The notes: generated by a model not told the origin, from the letters alone. A stretch of DNA of 64,000 nucleotides from Pleurocapsa minor GSE-CHR-MK 17-07R (GCA_019359125.1 JAHHHY010000003.1:62001-126000), one strand, 5' to 3'. Shown: positions 29,280 through 37,460, counted from the first letter of the stretch. Translations and numbers: made by a program.

Positions 29280-29732
29280 TTACTTCTTACCCTTACCCTT
29301 GGCAGCAGGAGCCCCAGCCTTCGGCACTTTCGCGCCGTACTTGCTGCGTCCCTGCATGCGGTTCTTCACGCCATCAGTATCCAGCGAACCGCGCACGATA
29401 TGGTAACGCACACCCGGCAGGTCTTTCACACGGCCGCCGCGCACGAGCACGACACTGTGTTCCTGAAGGCTGTGGCCTTCACCGGGGATGTAGGCCGTCA
29501 CTTCGATCCCGTTCGAGAGACGCACACGGGCCACTTTACGCAGCGCCGAGTTCGGTTTCTTGGGGGTCATGGTCTTTACAACGGTGCACACGCCGCGTTT
29601 CTGCGGGGAACCCGTCTTGGTCTTGGTACGCTTCTGGTCGAAGACGTTGAGAGAGAACTGCAGCGCGGGCGCCTTGCTCTTGCTCTTTTTCGCCTTACGG
29701 CCTTTACGCACCAACTGGTTAATGGTTGGCAT
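29280..29732 (-). CDS. rpsL: 30S ribosomal protein S12 with an N-terminal insertion
   Basis: A decoding-centre protein and the classic streptomycin-resistance locus. Key regions are [60 protein letters not shown] and [20 protein letters not shown]. The Lys residues of TPKKPNS and GRVKDLP are wild-type-like. At 150 residues it is longer than E. coli (124): an insertion of about 14 residues near [15 protein letters not shown] follows PAL, and the C-terminus is a Lys/Ala/Gly tail. Confidence 0.97.
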   Translation of the reverse strand: MPTINQLVRKGRKAKKSKSKAPALQFSLNVFDQKRTKTKTGSPQKRGVCTVVKTMTPKKPNSALRKVARVRLSNGIEVTAYIPGEGHSLQEHSVVLVRGGRVKDLPGVRYHIVRGSLDTDGVKNRMQGRSKYGAKVPKAGAPAAKGKGKK

Positions 29733-29939
29733 AGCTTACTCCAAACAACCTGTTCGCAAATTCGTCCGCGATCGTCCATCATCAAACATGCAAAAAGGCG
29801 CACATCCATTCCTGGAGAAACGCCCTATGATGCTGCACGTGACGAGCTATTCCACGTCGCGGAACGCTGTCGCCACATCGCCCAGTTCGGCTCATCATTG
29901 CCTCCGAAGAGGGTGAGTAGCCGGGTTATGAGTCACGGA

Positions 29940-29968
29940 ATCTTACAGGAGCGCGCGGGACGCGTCAA
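29940..29968 (-). promoter_or_regulatory. Strong candidate promoter of the str operon
   Basis: On the minus strand TTGACG (complement of 29963-29968) and TAAGAT (complement of 29940-29945) are separated by exactly 17 bp, each five or four of six to the sigma-70 consensus. The resulting leader to rpsL is about 200 nt. The gap 29733-30135 contains no gene. Confidence 0.65.
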
Positions 29969-30032
29969 GGGTAGGGGCGGCGCACGACCTTATATTCGTC
30001 AATTCGCACAGGCCATATTACCAACCTGTATT

Positions 30033-30046
30033 TTATGATTTCATAA
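30033..30046. promoter_or_regulatory. Perfect 14-bp palindrome upstream of the str promoter
   Basis: TTATGA-TT-TCATAA (with the central two bases as the dyad) lies about 65 bp upstream of the rpsL -35 box and just after the terminator of the peroxiredoxin gene. It is AT-rich in a GC-rich context and could be an operator. No regulator is assigned. Confidence 0.35.
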
Positions 30047-30080
30047 GGCGTACGCTTTGCCTACGACGGGGAAACCAGGC

Positions 30081-30112
30081 AAAGAAAACACGTGCCATGT
30101 AAGCCCGTGTTT
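30081..30112 (-). terminator. Terminator of the peroxiredoxin gene
   Basis: On the minus strand aaacacg and cgtgttt (30106-30112 and 30086-30092) form a 7-bp stem followed by ttctttg. It is 24 bp past the stop codon. Confidence 0.6.
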
Positions 30113-30135
30113 GTGCTGAGGATGCCCCATTTGGG

Positions 30136-30609
30136 CTAGCTGTTCAGGGCTTCCAGCGCCTTGGCCATGTGCGAGGCCGGGTTATGGCTGTGGAAGGCAT
30201 ACGTCACCACGCCCTGCTCGTCGATGACGAAGGTGGCGCGCACTTTGATCAGGCCCAGCGTGCGGCGGACGCCATAGGCCTTGTGCACCGCTTCATCGCG
30301 GTCTGCCAGCAGCGTAAACTGCAGGCGGAAGCGGCTGGCGAAGCCCTTCTGCGTGGTTTCGTCATCACTGCTGATGCCGATCACCTCGGCACCGGCCGCC
30401 TTGAAGTCCTCGTAAGCATCGCGGAACTGGCAGGCCTCAGCCGTGCAGCCCGGCGAATAAGCCTTCGGGTAGAAGAACAGCACCACTTTGCGGCCACGAT
30501 AGTCGCTCAGGCGCATGCTGTTACCGTTTTGGTCCTTCAGCGCAAAGTCAGGCGCGTGCTCACCTGCGCTCACCAGTGTGGTGCGCTCGGTCAATTCATT
30601 CATCGTCAT
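30136..30609 (-). CDS. bcp: Thioredoxin-dependent thiol peroxidase, Bcp/PrxQ type
   Basis: Reduces hydrogen and alkyl peroxides. The 157-residue protein has the AhpC/TSA fold, with the catalytic stretch FFYPKAYSPGCTAEACQFRD. The peroxidatic Cys is in SPGCT (usually TPGCT), and the resolving Cys five residues later defines the PrxQ group. VIGISSDDE, LLADRDEAVHKAYGV and TFVIDEQGVV are also typical. It is monocistronic between its own terminator and an upstream gap of about 120 bp. Confidence 0.93.
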   Translation of the reverse strand: MTMNELTERTTLVSAGEHAPDFALKDQNGNSMRLSDYRGRKVVLFFYPKAYSPGCTAEACQFRDAYEDFKAAGAEVIGISSDDETTQKGFASRFRLQFTLLADRDEAVHKAYGVRRTLGLIKVRATFVIDEQGVVTYAFHSHNPASHMAKALEALNS

Positions 30610-30728
30610 GACACAACCCTCAATCTGCTCAGCTACGACATTGAGACAATGCCGGCGGATTTCACCGCTTTATCGTAGCCTGCGCGATTAAATGCAGCAT
30701 GAGTCCCGTGTCAGCAGATGGTTGAAAA

Positions 30729-31211
30729 TCAGCCGGGCAGACGCTCCATGCGCTGGCGGGCGGCCTCGTTGCGCTTGCCCACCGCGACATGGGTGGCCGC
30801 GTGCGCCAGGCCAAAGACCGGCATGTTGCCATACACGCACTCGTATGACCCCGGCTCCACGCGATACGTCTCGTGGAAGATGCCGACCGAGCCATCGTCG
30901 CCCACCGTCCGGCGGAATTCCTGCCAGGCAGGCAGATGCACATTATCGCGACTGCGCGAATACGCCTCCAGCTGTTCAAACGAGCGCCAGTACTGCACGC
31001 TGTAGATCACGCGCCAGCCCAGATAAAACTCGGAATGCAGCAGGCCCAGCTCCGGCTGTTTGTACAATTCCTCGATCATGCGCGGCATGGCACGGGTCGC
31101 GGGCAGCCACTTGCGCACAGCCAGCAGCTTGTTAAAGCGCATGCCGATCAGAAAGACGACGAACGGCTCATTCGTTTCAGCGGTATAACGACCAGGAAAG
31201 ACAGGGGACAT
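30729..31211 (-). CDS. DUF4188 monooxygenase-like protein
   Basis: The protein has 160 residues from ATG 31211 (MSPVFPGRYTAE), chosen over an upstream frame start that has no family similarity and overlaps the previous gene. The pattern FVVFLIGMRFNKLLAVRKW, LGWRVIYSVQYWRSFEQLEA and the end VEPGSYECVYGNMPVFGLAH matches the DUF4188 family, a dimeric alpha-beta barrel type sometimes annotated as monooxygenase or related to aldoxime dehydratase. Function is not established. It follows the small membrane protein by 28 bp and is probably under PadR control. Confidence 0.8.
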   Translation of the reverse strand: MSPVFPGRYTAETNEPFVVFLIGMRFNKLLAVRKWLPATRAMPRMIEELYKQPELGLLHSEFYLGWRVIYSVQYWRSFEQLEAYSRSRDNVHLPAWQEFRRTVGDDGSVGIFHETYRVEPGSYECVYGNMPVFGLAHAATHVAVGKRNEAARQRMERLPG

Positions 31212-31239
31212 GCTCGGTTGCTCCGAAACTCTGTAAACG

Positions 31240-31659
31240 TTAGGCGGCAGGGGGCAGCAGCAGCCCCAGTCCGACGGCGATGGTGCTGATCGACAGGACA
31301 ACAGCCCCGGCCGGAATCAGGCGGATGAGCGCGGTCGGTTTAGCGCCAGCAGCACGCGGCGCGCCGCCAAAGAACCCGCCAGAAATCAGCAGCGGTGCGG
31401 CGAAAATACCGATACGCGCCGCCCACACGACGGCATCCGGCAGGCGGGCGCTGTCCAGCACCAGCTGGGCGATGATCGACAGAATGACCAGCACGCCCGC
31501 GTGGGCATGGCCAGCGCGGAAATACGACTTCTGCGCCTCGCTGATATTCTCGCGTCCGGCCTGGCGCGTCAGAATCGAGAGCAGGAAGTACCCGCCAAAG
31601 GCGATGGTGGGCAGCGAAATGAATGCCAGACCGATCATGAGACGTGCTGCATCCGACAT
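31240..31659 (-). CDS. Small four-helix membrane protein, unknown function
   Basis: The protein has 139 residues from ATG 31659, with GGAG 8 bp upstream; a GTG 9 bases earlier is less well placed. About four hydrophobic helices are seen (LMIGLAFISLPTIAFGGYFL; HAGVLVILSIIAQLVL; a central AAPLLISGGFFGG; VVLSISTIAVGLGLLLPPA). A His pair (GHAHAG) near helix 2 could bind metal or heme, but no family is recognised. It sits between padR and the DUF4188 gene. A PadR-type operator overlaps its leader. Confidence 0.7.
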   Translation of the reverse strand: MSDAARLMIGLAFISLPTIAFGGYFLLSILTRQAGRENISEAQKSYFRAGHAHAGVLVILSIIAQLVLDSARLPDAVVWAARIGIFAAPLLISGGFFGGAPRAAGAKPTALIRLIPAGAVVLSISTIAVGLGLLLPPAA

Positions 31660-31675
31660 AATATCCACTCCTTAC

Positions 31676-31691
31676 GTGTAAATATTGACAT
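31676..31691 (-). promoter_or_regulatory. Second PadR-type operator
   Basis: Plus-strand GTGT-N8-ACAT; on the minus strand it reads ATGTCAATATTTACAC. It differs from the operator upstream of padR at only three of sixteen positions and lies about 17 bp before the membrane-protein start, overlapping its leader near the ribosome binding site. Confidence 0.6.
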
Positions 31692-31709
31692 ACCAGAAAA
31701 CTAAATGAC

Positions 31710-32261
31710 TTACAGTGACGCCAGCAACTCATCCAGCCAGTCGAGATAAAGCTGCTCGTAGCGCATCCCGAATTTCAGCGTCGCGGCCCAGAATTTGCTT
31801 TCGTGCGCCAGATCGACCGGGCCGACAGGCTCCGTCTCAAATTCACTCGTCCAGCCGCGCAGATTGATTGCCCGATAGAGCTCCAGCTGCTGCTGATGCA
31901 ACCGGCGCTGAATCAGCAGCTCCTCGCGCACCGACTGGGCAGACCTCTGGCCGGAAAAGAACACCCGCACCAGCAGCTCGTCCTTCACCGTGGAGGGCGC
32001 CATCATGGCATCATTCAGCCACGACAGCAGCGCCTGACGACCCACCTCGGTCAGCGTATACACGCGGCGCTGAAGCTTCTCGTCGCTCTCGTCCATCTCG
32101 CTGGACACCAGGCCCTGTTCTTCCAGCGCCCGCAGTGTGGTGTAGATCTGGCTGTGATACGCATGCCAGAAATGCGCCGTCGAGTCCTCTATCAGCGTCT
32201 TGATCTGATAGCCGGTCATGGGTGCGTAGTTCAGGAAGCCCAGCAGGATGAATTTCAGCAT
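31710..32261 (-). CDS. PadR-family transcriptional regulator
   Basis: A 183-residue repressor. The N-terminal winged helix is typical: LKFILLGFLNYAPMTGYQIK, FWHAYHSQIYTTLRALEEQG and LVSSEMDESDEKLQRRVYTL. A C-terminal helical dimerisation domain (about 85-183) places it in the longer, subfamily-1 type (PadR/AphA-like). Its own promoter is overlapped by an ATGT-N8-ACAT operator, so autorepression is likely, and a matching site precedes the next genes. Ligands of the family are phenolic acids or drugs; here unknown. Confidence 0.92.
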   Translation of the reverse strand: MLKFILLGFLNYAPMTGYQIKTLIEDSTAHFWHAYHSQIYTTLRALEEQGLVSSEMDESDEKLQRRVYTLTEVGRQALLSWLNDAMMAPSTVKDELLVRVFFSGQRSAQSVREELLIQRRLHQQQLELYRAINLRGWTSEFETEPVGPVDLAHESKFWAATLKFGMRYEQLYLDWLDELLASL

Positions 32262-32284
32262 GCCAACAGCTTATGGCGAAAAAG

Positions 32285-32305
32285 ATTATATGTCAATAGT
32301 GACAT
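32285..32305 (-). promoter_or_regulatory. padR promoter -10 and overlapping PadR operator
   Basis: On the minus strand a perfect TATAAT (complement of 32285-32290) shares one base with a 16-bp near-palindrome ATGT-N8-ACAT (32290-32305). This is the known PadR operator spacing. The operator sits in the spacer between -35 and -10, ideal for autorepression. The -35 is not recognisable. Confidence 0.7.
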
Positions 32306-32315
32306 GTAAAAAGGC

Positions 32316-32424
32316 AGTAATGAGTGATGAGTGACGGGTAATGAGAAAAAGGGCAAGCGTATCCTGAAGTACTTGTTCCTTCACTCATTACTCATCACTC
32401 ATCACTCATTACTCATTACTCATC
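32316..32424. repeat. Heptamer tandem repeat forming a 19-bp inverted repeat
   Basis: Six tandem copies of ACTCAT[TC] occupy 32383-32424. The segment 32316-32334 is the exact reverse complement of 32395-32413, giving a 19-bp perfect stem with a 60-nt loop. It separates padR from the LLM gene, both on the minus strand, and could act as an intercistronic barrier. Confidence 0.8.
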
Positions 32425-32434
32425 ACTTCTTTTC

Positions 32435-33358
32435 CTAGACCTTCCCCACCAGCGTCTCTGCCAGCAGATGAATGCCTTCGATGTCGGTCTGGTCCTGCCA
32501 CATCAGCATGATGCGGTCCATGCCGGCCTCGGCATAGCGGCCCACCTGCTCCAGCACCTGTTCGGGCAGGCCAATGATGCGCTTCCATTCCACCAGCGCG
32601 TCGGCCGCCTGAAACTGGTCACCCAGCTTCTTTTTCAGCTCAGCCTCATTCGGCGCAATCGTGACCGGGATCATCAGGCTGCGGCGCACCTCGGTGCGCG
32701 GGCGGCCGATCGCATCCAGCAGCTCATTCAGGCGTTCATTGCGCGCCTTGAAATCGCCCAGCGTCAGGTGGACGGCATTCCATTCGTCGGCATACTTCGC
32801 GGCCAGCGGCAGCGTGCGATTGGGCCCGTTGCCGCCAATGATGATCGGCGGGCCATTTTTACGCGCCGGGCGCGGCAGCAGGACTGCCCCGTTCAGCGAG
32901 AAATGTTTGCCCTGATAGGTGACCGGCTCCTCCTGCCGATACAGGCGCGTGGTGATTTCCAGCGCGTCCTCGAACATCTCATACCGGATATTCTGGTCAA
33001 AGAACGGGATTCCATACTGATGGTGTTCGCGGTCGTGCCAGCCGGTCCCCAGCCCCAGGCACAGGCGCCCGCCGCTCAGGTCATCGATCTGCGCGGCCAT
33101 GCGCGCCGTCAGCACCGGCTGGCGGAAGGTCGTTGGCGATACCAGCTGGCCAAACTCGATGCGTTTGGTGTGCAGCGCGGCGTATGTCAGCGAGATGAAG
33201 CATTCCAGCGAATTATCGTCCGGCGGGCCAATCGTGTAATGGTCACTGCGGAACACGCTTTGCAGGCCGTAGTCTTCGGCGGCCTTCAGTAACGCGTCCC
33301 AGCGCGCCCACGTCAGCCCCCACTGCCCTTCAATCATCAAGCCGATGCCGGTTGCCAT
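32435..33358 (-). CDS. LLM-class F420-dependent oxidoreductase
   Basis: The protein has 307 residues from ATG 33358 (MATGIGLMIEGQWG) with AGGAG 6 bp upstream. The luciferase-like TIM barrel pattern is clear: VFRSDHYTIGPPDDNSLECF, RIEFGQLVSPTTFRQPVLTA, DDLSGGRLCLGLGTGWHDRE, PPIIIGGNGPNRTLPLAAKY and ADEWNAVHL. These fit F420- or FMN-dependent members; F420 is favoured by the TGWHDREH loop and phylum. The substrate is unknown. It is the last gene of a minus-strand run that begins with the glycan genes. Confidence 0.88.
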   Translation of the reverse strand: MATGIGLMIEGQWGLTWARWDALLKAAEDYGLQSVFRSDHYTIGPPDDNSLECFISLTYAALHTKRIEFGQLVSPTTFRQPVLTARMAAQIDDLSGGRLCLGLGTGWHDREHHQYGIPFFDQNIRYEMFEDALEITTRLYRQEEPVTYQGKHFSLNGAVLLPRPARKNGPPIIIGGNGPNRTLPLAAKYADEWNAVHLTLGDFKARNERLNELLDAIGRPRTEVRRSLMIPVTIAPNEAELKKKLGDQFQAADALVEWKRIIGLPEQVLEQVGRYAEAGMDRIMLMWQDQTDIEGIHLLAETLVGKV

Positions 33359-33416
33359 AAAGGTCTCCTGAAAAGAAGTCTGTTTTGTAAGCGCAGATTT
33401 TAGCGTGCGGCAGGAA

Positions 33417-34274
33417 TTATGCACGCGGGCGCAGCAGCCAGCGCAGCTGAATCGCCCACAGCAGCGGGCGCGTGGCCAGCCACAGCAGCGCAGCACCAGC
33501 GCCGCCGTGATGGATGCGCACATAGGCGATCATGTCGCGAAAATACAGCCGGTTGGCCATCGCGCTGCGCGTGACCGATTTTTCGCGGTGTTCAATCCAC
33601 GGGGAGGCCAGAAAGCGGAATTTTCGCCCGGCAAATGTTCGCGCCAGGTCGTCTTCATTGAAGTAGAGCAGCATGCGCTCATCCAGCCGCAGGTCGGCCC
33701 GGCGCATCAGCGTGCACGAGCCGGGAATGGCCTGCACATCGAAATCAGCCGTGCGGTCCCAGCCGTCATCGTCATACCAGTGATGGCGCTCCGCCTGACG
33801 CCGCATCCCCGGCAGCAGCCAGCGCAGCGGGGACTGCGTGAGCAGCAGATAGCGAAACGTCGGGATGCGCGAGCATGTCCGCTGAATCTCGCCCGATGGG
33901 TAGCGCAGCTGCATGGTCGCCCCGGCATAGTCCGGATGCGCATCCATGAACTCGACCAGCGCGCGCATGGCATCGGGCGGCGGCACGGTATCCGGATTCA
34001 GCAGCAGGGCATACTCGCCGGTTGCGACATCCAGCCCGGCATTATTGCCCGCGCAGAAGAACAGGTTGCGGCCGGGCGAGACCAGCCGAACCCACGGAAA
34101 ACGCTCCGCCAGCATGTCCGCCGTGCCATCACCGGGCGCATTGTCCACCACGATGACCTCGGTCTCCGCGGCCATGTCCGAGGCAGCCAGGGCAGGCAGG
34201 CACAGCGCCAGGTCATCCGACGAACGGTAGCTGACGATGACGATGCTCAGGCGCGGCGCAGCAGACGAACCCAT
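33417..34274 (-). CDS. Family 2 glycosyltransferase, rhamnosyltransferase-like
   Basis: A 285-residue GT-A enzyme. It begins LSIVIVSYRSSDDLALCLPA. The nucleotide-sugar site is VIVVDNAPGDGTADML, the metal-binding region is LLLNPDTVPPPDAMRALVEF (an NPD in place of DxD), and the acceptor part shows YFNEDDLARTFAGRKFRF with the ED pair. This pattern is typical of dTDP-rhamnose-type transferases of surface polysaccharides. It starts 6 bp after the methyltransferase gene, so both are coupled. Confidence 0.9.
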   Translation of the reverse strand: MGSSAAPRLSIVIVSYRSSDDLALCLPALAASDMAAETEVIVVDNAPGDGTADMLAERFPWVRLVSPGRNLFFCAGNNAGLDVATGEYALLLNPDTVPPPDAMRALVEFMDAHPDYAGATMQLRYPSGEIQRTCSRIPTFRYLLLTQSPLRWLLPGMRRQAERHHWYDDDGWDRTADFDVQAIPGSCTLMRRADLRLDERMLLYFNEDDLARTFAGRKFRFLASPWIEHREKSVTRSAMANRLYFRDMIAYVRIHHGGAGAALLWLATRPLLWAIQLRWLLRPRA

Positions 34275-34280
34275 GCGGCG

Positions 34281-35048
34281 CTATTTCGTCGCCACGATCA
34301 GCGTCATAAAGTTGAACGGCCACGGCAGCACCGCTTTCACGACCGCGCCCATCGTCTCGGCGACCGCGCTGGTGCGATAGTAGCCCTTGCCGCGAAACAC
34401 GCCGCCCAGCCCCCACAGCGTATACGAGTGGCTGGTGGGCGAGACATGCCGCACGGTAAATCCCGCCGCCTTCACGTTGTCGATCAGCGCCTGCCGGGTA
34501 TACGTGCTCTCGTAAAAGTCCTCGTCGGTCAGCAGGCTCTGGCCGGCCCGTTTGCGCCGCCAGGCCACCAGCCGGTTGATCACGTTCGGATACGGAATCG
34601 TCAGCACCAGCGCGCCGCCCGGCCGCAGGATACGATAGGCTTCGGCCAGCGCGGGCCCCATGCCCTGCTCAAAATGCTCCAGCACGCCAAACGACAGGTA
34701 TCCGCCCAGGCTGTTGCTGGCAAATGGCAGCGCGTGCACATCACCCGCGCACAACGGCAGCGACGGGTCATGGGCCAGCGAGGTTTCCAGCGCGTTGATG
34801 GCATAGTCCAGGCCGAGGACGGTGTAGCCCATCTGGCGCAGCGTAATCACGACCGCGCTCAGGCCGCTGCCCGCTTCCAGGATGGCCACGTCCTTGGGCA
34901 GGAATGGCAGATACTTCTCAATCGTGTCCATCGACCGCTTGCTGTGCACGATATCCAGCTCCACCTCCACCGAGGCGGTCGACCAGATCTCTTCCCATGT
35001 GCCGCGCGTGCTGTCATAGCGGCTGTCGTGCTTGTCAGACTTCGACAT
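34281..35048 (-). CDS. SAM-dependent class I methyltransferase
   Basis: The protein has 255 residues from ATG 35048 (MSKSDKHD), which has GGAAG upstream; ATG 35066 would add six residues and is also possible. The SAM fold is seen in AILEAGSGLSAVVITLRQMG, VLGLDYAINALETSLAH, AGDVHALPFASNSLGGYLSF, GVLEHFEQG and ILRPGGALVLTIPYPN. A C-terminal hydrophobic stretch (VVKAVLPWPFNFMTLIVATK) may touch the membrane. Placed between two glycosyltransferases, it may methylate a glycan or its lipid carrier. Confidence 0.87.
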   Translation of the reverse strand: MSKSDKHDSRYDSTRGTWEEIWSTASVEVELDIVHSKRSMDTIEKYLPFLPKDVAILEAGSGLSAVVITLRQMGYTVLGLDYAINALETSLAHDPSLPLCAGDVHALPFASNSLGGYLSFGVLEHFEQGMGPALAEAYRILRPGGALVLTIPYPNVINRLVAWRRKRAGQSLLTDEDFYESTYTRQALIDNVKAAGFTVRHVSPTSHSYTLWGLGGVFRGKGYYRTSAVAETMGAVVKAVLPWPFNFMTLIVATK

Positions 35049-35133
35049 ACTGTCCACTTCCGTCATTAAAGGGGCTGCCAGCGCCCCACATCATACCCAT
35101 TCCGCGCGCGTCTGCATATTGACAGCCCGCGCC

Positions 35134-36312
35134 CTACTCGCCAAACAGCGTCCTGTTGCCAGCGCGCCAGTCCGCGACAATCGCCTCAAATTTCCGGACG
35201 CGGTTGTCGTAGGTATGGTGGGCATACACATGCGCCTGCGCACGGCGGGCGGCCGCCTCACGCTCATCGGCATGATCGAGAAACCAGCGCACCTTGTCGC
35301 GCAGCTCGCCCAGCGTGCGATAGGTGGCGATCAGCGCGCCGTCCCGCGTCTCCGGGAACCATTCGCGCACGCCCGGCAGATTGTCCGTCACCTGAAACAC
35401 GCCTGCCCCGGCCACCTCGAACAGGCGCAGGTTGCCGCCATACAGCACAAAATCGCCATGCGTATTGAAGCAGATTTTGCCCGCGCTCAGGATGCGCTCC
35501 ATCTCTTCGCCCAGCGCCCGTCCGCGCACATGGGGTTTCAGCGACGCCGGTACGTCATGCACGCTCCAGATGCCCAGGTCGACATCGCGCAGCGCATTCA
35601 GGGCGCGCACGCGTCGGCTGTACAGGTTATCCGGCACCAGCGTGCCCACAAAGGCCACATCGCAGGCCAGCGCATGGCGCTCGTCGTCGGTCAGCGCGTA
35701 TGGCTTGTGAAACTCCGGGTCGCACGCGGCGATCGGCAGCACCTCCATGCGCGGCGCGCCCAGCTCCAGCCACTGCACGCCGTGGTAATAATCGCTGGCC
35801 AGCACGATGTCATAGGCGCGGGCGCAGGCGCGGTCGATCGGGCGCGAGAACACAATTGGCGAAGTGCCGCACGCATACACGACCAGGCAGCCTGTCTCAA
35901 GCTTGATCTGCTCGAGCGTGTCCCGCGTGATGATGGTGTTGTCGCCGGTCATCCACAGAATATCAGGGCGGAACGCGCGCGCTTTGGCCAGCAGGTCGGC
36001 ATTGCGGCGGCGCACGTCCGGGCGCAGCTCGGGCGGGATGCGATTGTTAATCGCAGACAGGATCTTGCCGGGGGTGATGCCTTGCGCGTGACGTTCCATG
36101 CGCGCATTGTCATCAGCGAGGCCGCCGGGCAGATTACGATAGAACACGTCCAGCACGTACCCGCGCCGGCGCAGCGCCTTCTCCCAGAAATGCTGTGACA
36201 TGCTGGGCGGAAACAGCGGAGGCGCGTCCGGCTGGCGGGCACGCGCAGCTTTCAGCGCCTCAGGGTGATGCAGGCTGGAGACAAACAGGATGCGTTCAGA
36301 CACAGGGCACAC
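35134..36312 (-). CDS. Glycosyltransferase, group 1-like (CgeB-type)
   Basis: The protein has 392 residues from a GTG start. An N-terminal region with ILFVSSLHHPEALKAAR and PDILWMTGDNTIITRDTLEQ precedes a GT-B C-terminal half: DVAFVGTLVPDNLYSRRVRA, FNTHGDFVLYGGNLRLFEVA and GAGVFQVTDNLPGVREWFPE. The GGNLRLFEVAGAG stretch is the E(x)7E-type donor site of CgeB/DUF3880-like glycosyltransferases. The donor sugar is unknown. It is probably part of the surface-glycan cluster with the genes at 33417 and 34281. Confidence 0.85.
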   Translation of the reverse strand: MCPVSERILFVSSLHHPEALKAARARQPDAPPLFPPSMSQHFWEKALRRRGYVLDVFYRNLPGGLADDNARMERHAQGITPGKILSAINNRIPPELRPDVRRRNADLLAKARAFRPDILWMTGDNTIITRDTLEQIKLETGCLVVYACGTSPIVFSRPIDRACARAYDIVLASDYYHGVQWLELGAPRMEVLPIAACDPEFHKPYALTDDERHALACDVAFVGTLVPDNLYSRRVRALNALRDVDLGIWSVHDVPASLKPHVRGRALGEEMERILSAGKICFNTHGDFVLYGGNLRLFEVAGAGVFQVTDNLPGVREWFPETRDGALIATYRTLGELRDKVRWFLDHADEREAAARRAQAHVYAHHTYDNRVRKFEAIVADWRAGNRTLFGE

Positions 36313-36350
36313 ACCCTTTCGGTCACGTGGCTGGCGGAGTAGCCCCTATG

Positions 36351-37460
36351 CTACACGTATTGGGCCTCGGTTTCGATGATGAGCTGTTTCAGCCAGTCCA
36401 TGAACAGCGTGCCGCCCGTGCCCACCGGATTGGCCACCTTCTTGAAGATGTATTCAGTGGCAAAGTGGTAATGCAGCGAACGGAAATCGGTCACGCGGCG
36501 CAGGCAGGCATTATAGGCCTCCACCAGCGAGCCGCGATTGCTGTTCGCCAGCACGGCCTGGCGCACTTTCGACGCGCCCATCTGCTCGATGAACTCGCGG
36601 TGCGGGCGCGGCATGTAGGCCTTCATCACATTCAGGTGTTCGGTCAGGCCGGTCTGTTCATGATGCAGGCCCAGCCCTGCTACCAGCGCCGGCACGATCG
36701 CGCTCTGCGCGCCCGTCTGCCCGCGATACGACTGCGGTTTACCGCCAAAGGCCTCGACACCCTCGTACAAAATCTGGTCGTAGCTGAAGATATATGGGCG
36801 CACCTTGGCCCAATACACATTGGGGTCACACCCGTGCGGCATACGCTGAAAGACCGCGATCATGCGCTCGATGGCCTCGTGGATGCCGGACAGCGCCGTC
36901 TCCAGCGCGACGGCATCGCCATTCTCGGCGGCCAGCAGCGCATCCTGCAGGTTGCCCACCGCCGAGGCGGCCTTGTGCTCAATCTCCACATGAATCAGCA
37001 CAAACCACGACTCATCGCGCACGCCCAGGAACTGCTGAATCAGGCGCAGGTCATCGGCCACGATCGGCGCGTGCATCGACGTACGCCGCCAGTTGGCCAG
37101 CACGTAGCCGGAATAGCTGAGGATTGGCGGGCGCTCGACAATCGCGCCCAGGCCCACCAGCGGCACAGCCACTGACGCGGGAATGCGATTTGACAGCTTG
37201 CCGTCGCCGTGCAGGTAGGCGTTGCCGAAATACGAGTACATCTGCATCAGGCGCTCGATGGCGCGGAAGTCGATGTGCATCAGTTCGGCCATCAGCCGGC
37301 CAATGTCCAGCAGCGGCAGACGGTCGAGCACGGGGCGCACCCGCCCGCTGACCATCAGGGCGGGCATATCGTGCGCGGCGCTTTCTATCGCGTCGATGGT
37401 CGCGCTGGGCACAATGCCCTCAAGCGCATTGCGCACGCTGACCAACGGGTCTGGATTCAT
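36351..37460 (-). CDS. Indoleamine 2,3-dioxygenase
   Basis: A heme dioxygenase that opens the indole ring of tryptophan to N-formylkynurenine. The 369-residue protein (ATG 37460, MNPDPLVSV) shows the IDO pattern: RIPASVAVPLVGLGAIVERP, PILSYSGYVLANWRR, YRGQTGAQSAIVPALV and MPRPHREFIEQM. In DFRSLHYHFATEYI the His near residue 330 should be the heme ligand. A GTGGTLFMDWLKQL end closes it. No kynureninase or other pathway genes are nearby, so the product's fate is unknown. Confidence 0.88.
   Translation of the reverse strand: MNPDPLVSVRNALEGIVPSATIDAIESAAHDMPALMVSGRVRPVLDRLPLLDIGRLMAELMHIDFRAIERLMQMYSYFGNAYLHGDGKLSNRIPASVAVPLVGLGAIVERPPILSYSGYVLANWRRTSMHAPIVADDLRLIQQFLGVRDESWFVLIHVEIEHKAASAVGNLQDALLAAENGDAVALETALSGIHEAIERMIAVFQRMPHGCDPNVYWAKVRPYIFSYDQILYEGVEAFGGKPQSYRGQTGAQSAIVPALVAGLGLHHEQTGLTEHLNVMKAYMPRPHREFIEQMGASKVRQAVLANSNRGSLVEAYNACLRRVTDFRSLHYHFATEYIFKKVANPVGTGGTLFMDWLKQLIIETEAQYV

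Noticed and set aside
29968-29990. gtaggggcgg stretch resembling a REP unit
   Set aside because: It has the GTAG-like foot but no matching palindrome arm and no partner unit.
32289-32297. TTGACA directly next to TATAAT on the minus strand as a full promoter
   Set aside because: There is no spacer between the boxes; only the -10 is usable, and the TTGACA is part of the PadR operator half-site.
32383-32424. Possible CRISPR array (regular short repeats)
   Set aside because: The repeats are 7 bp, directly tandem and without spacers, and no cas gene is near.
33405-35069. 554-codon plus-strand frame opposite GT2 and the methyltransferase
   Set aside because: Both minus-strand genes have complete family motifs and good ribosome sites; the frame is a shadow.
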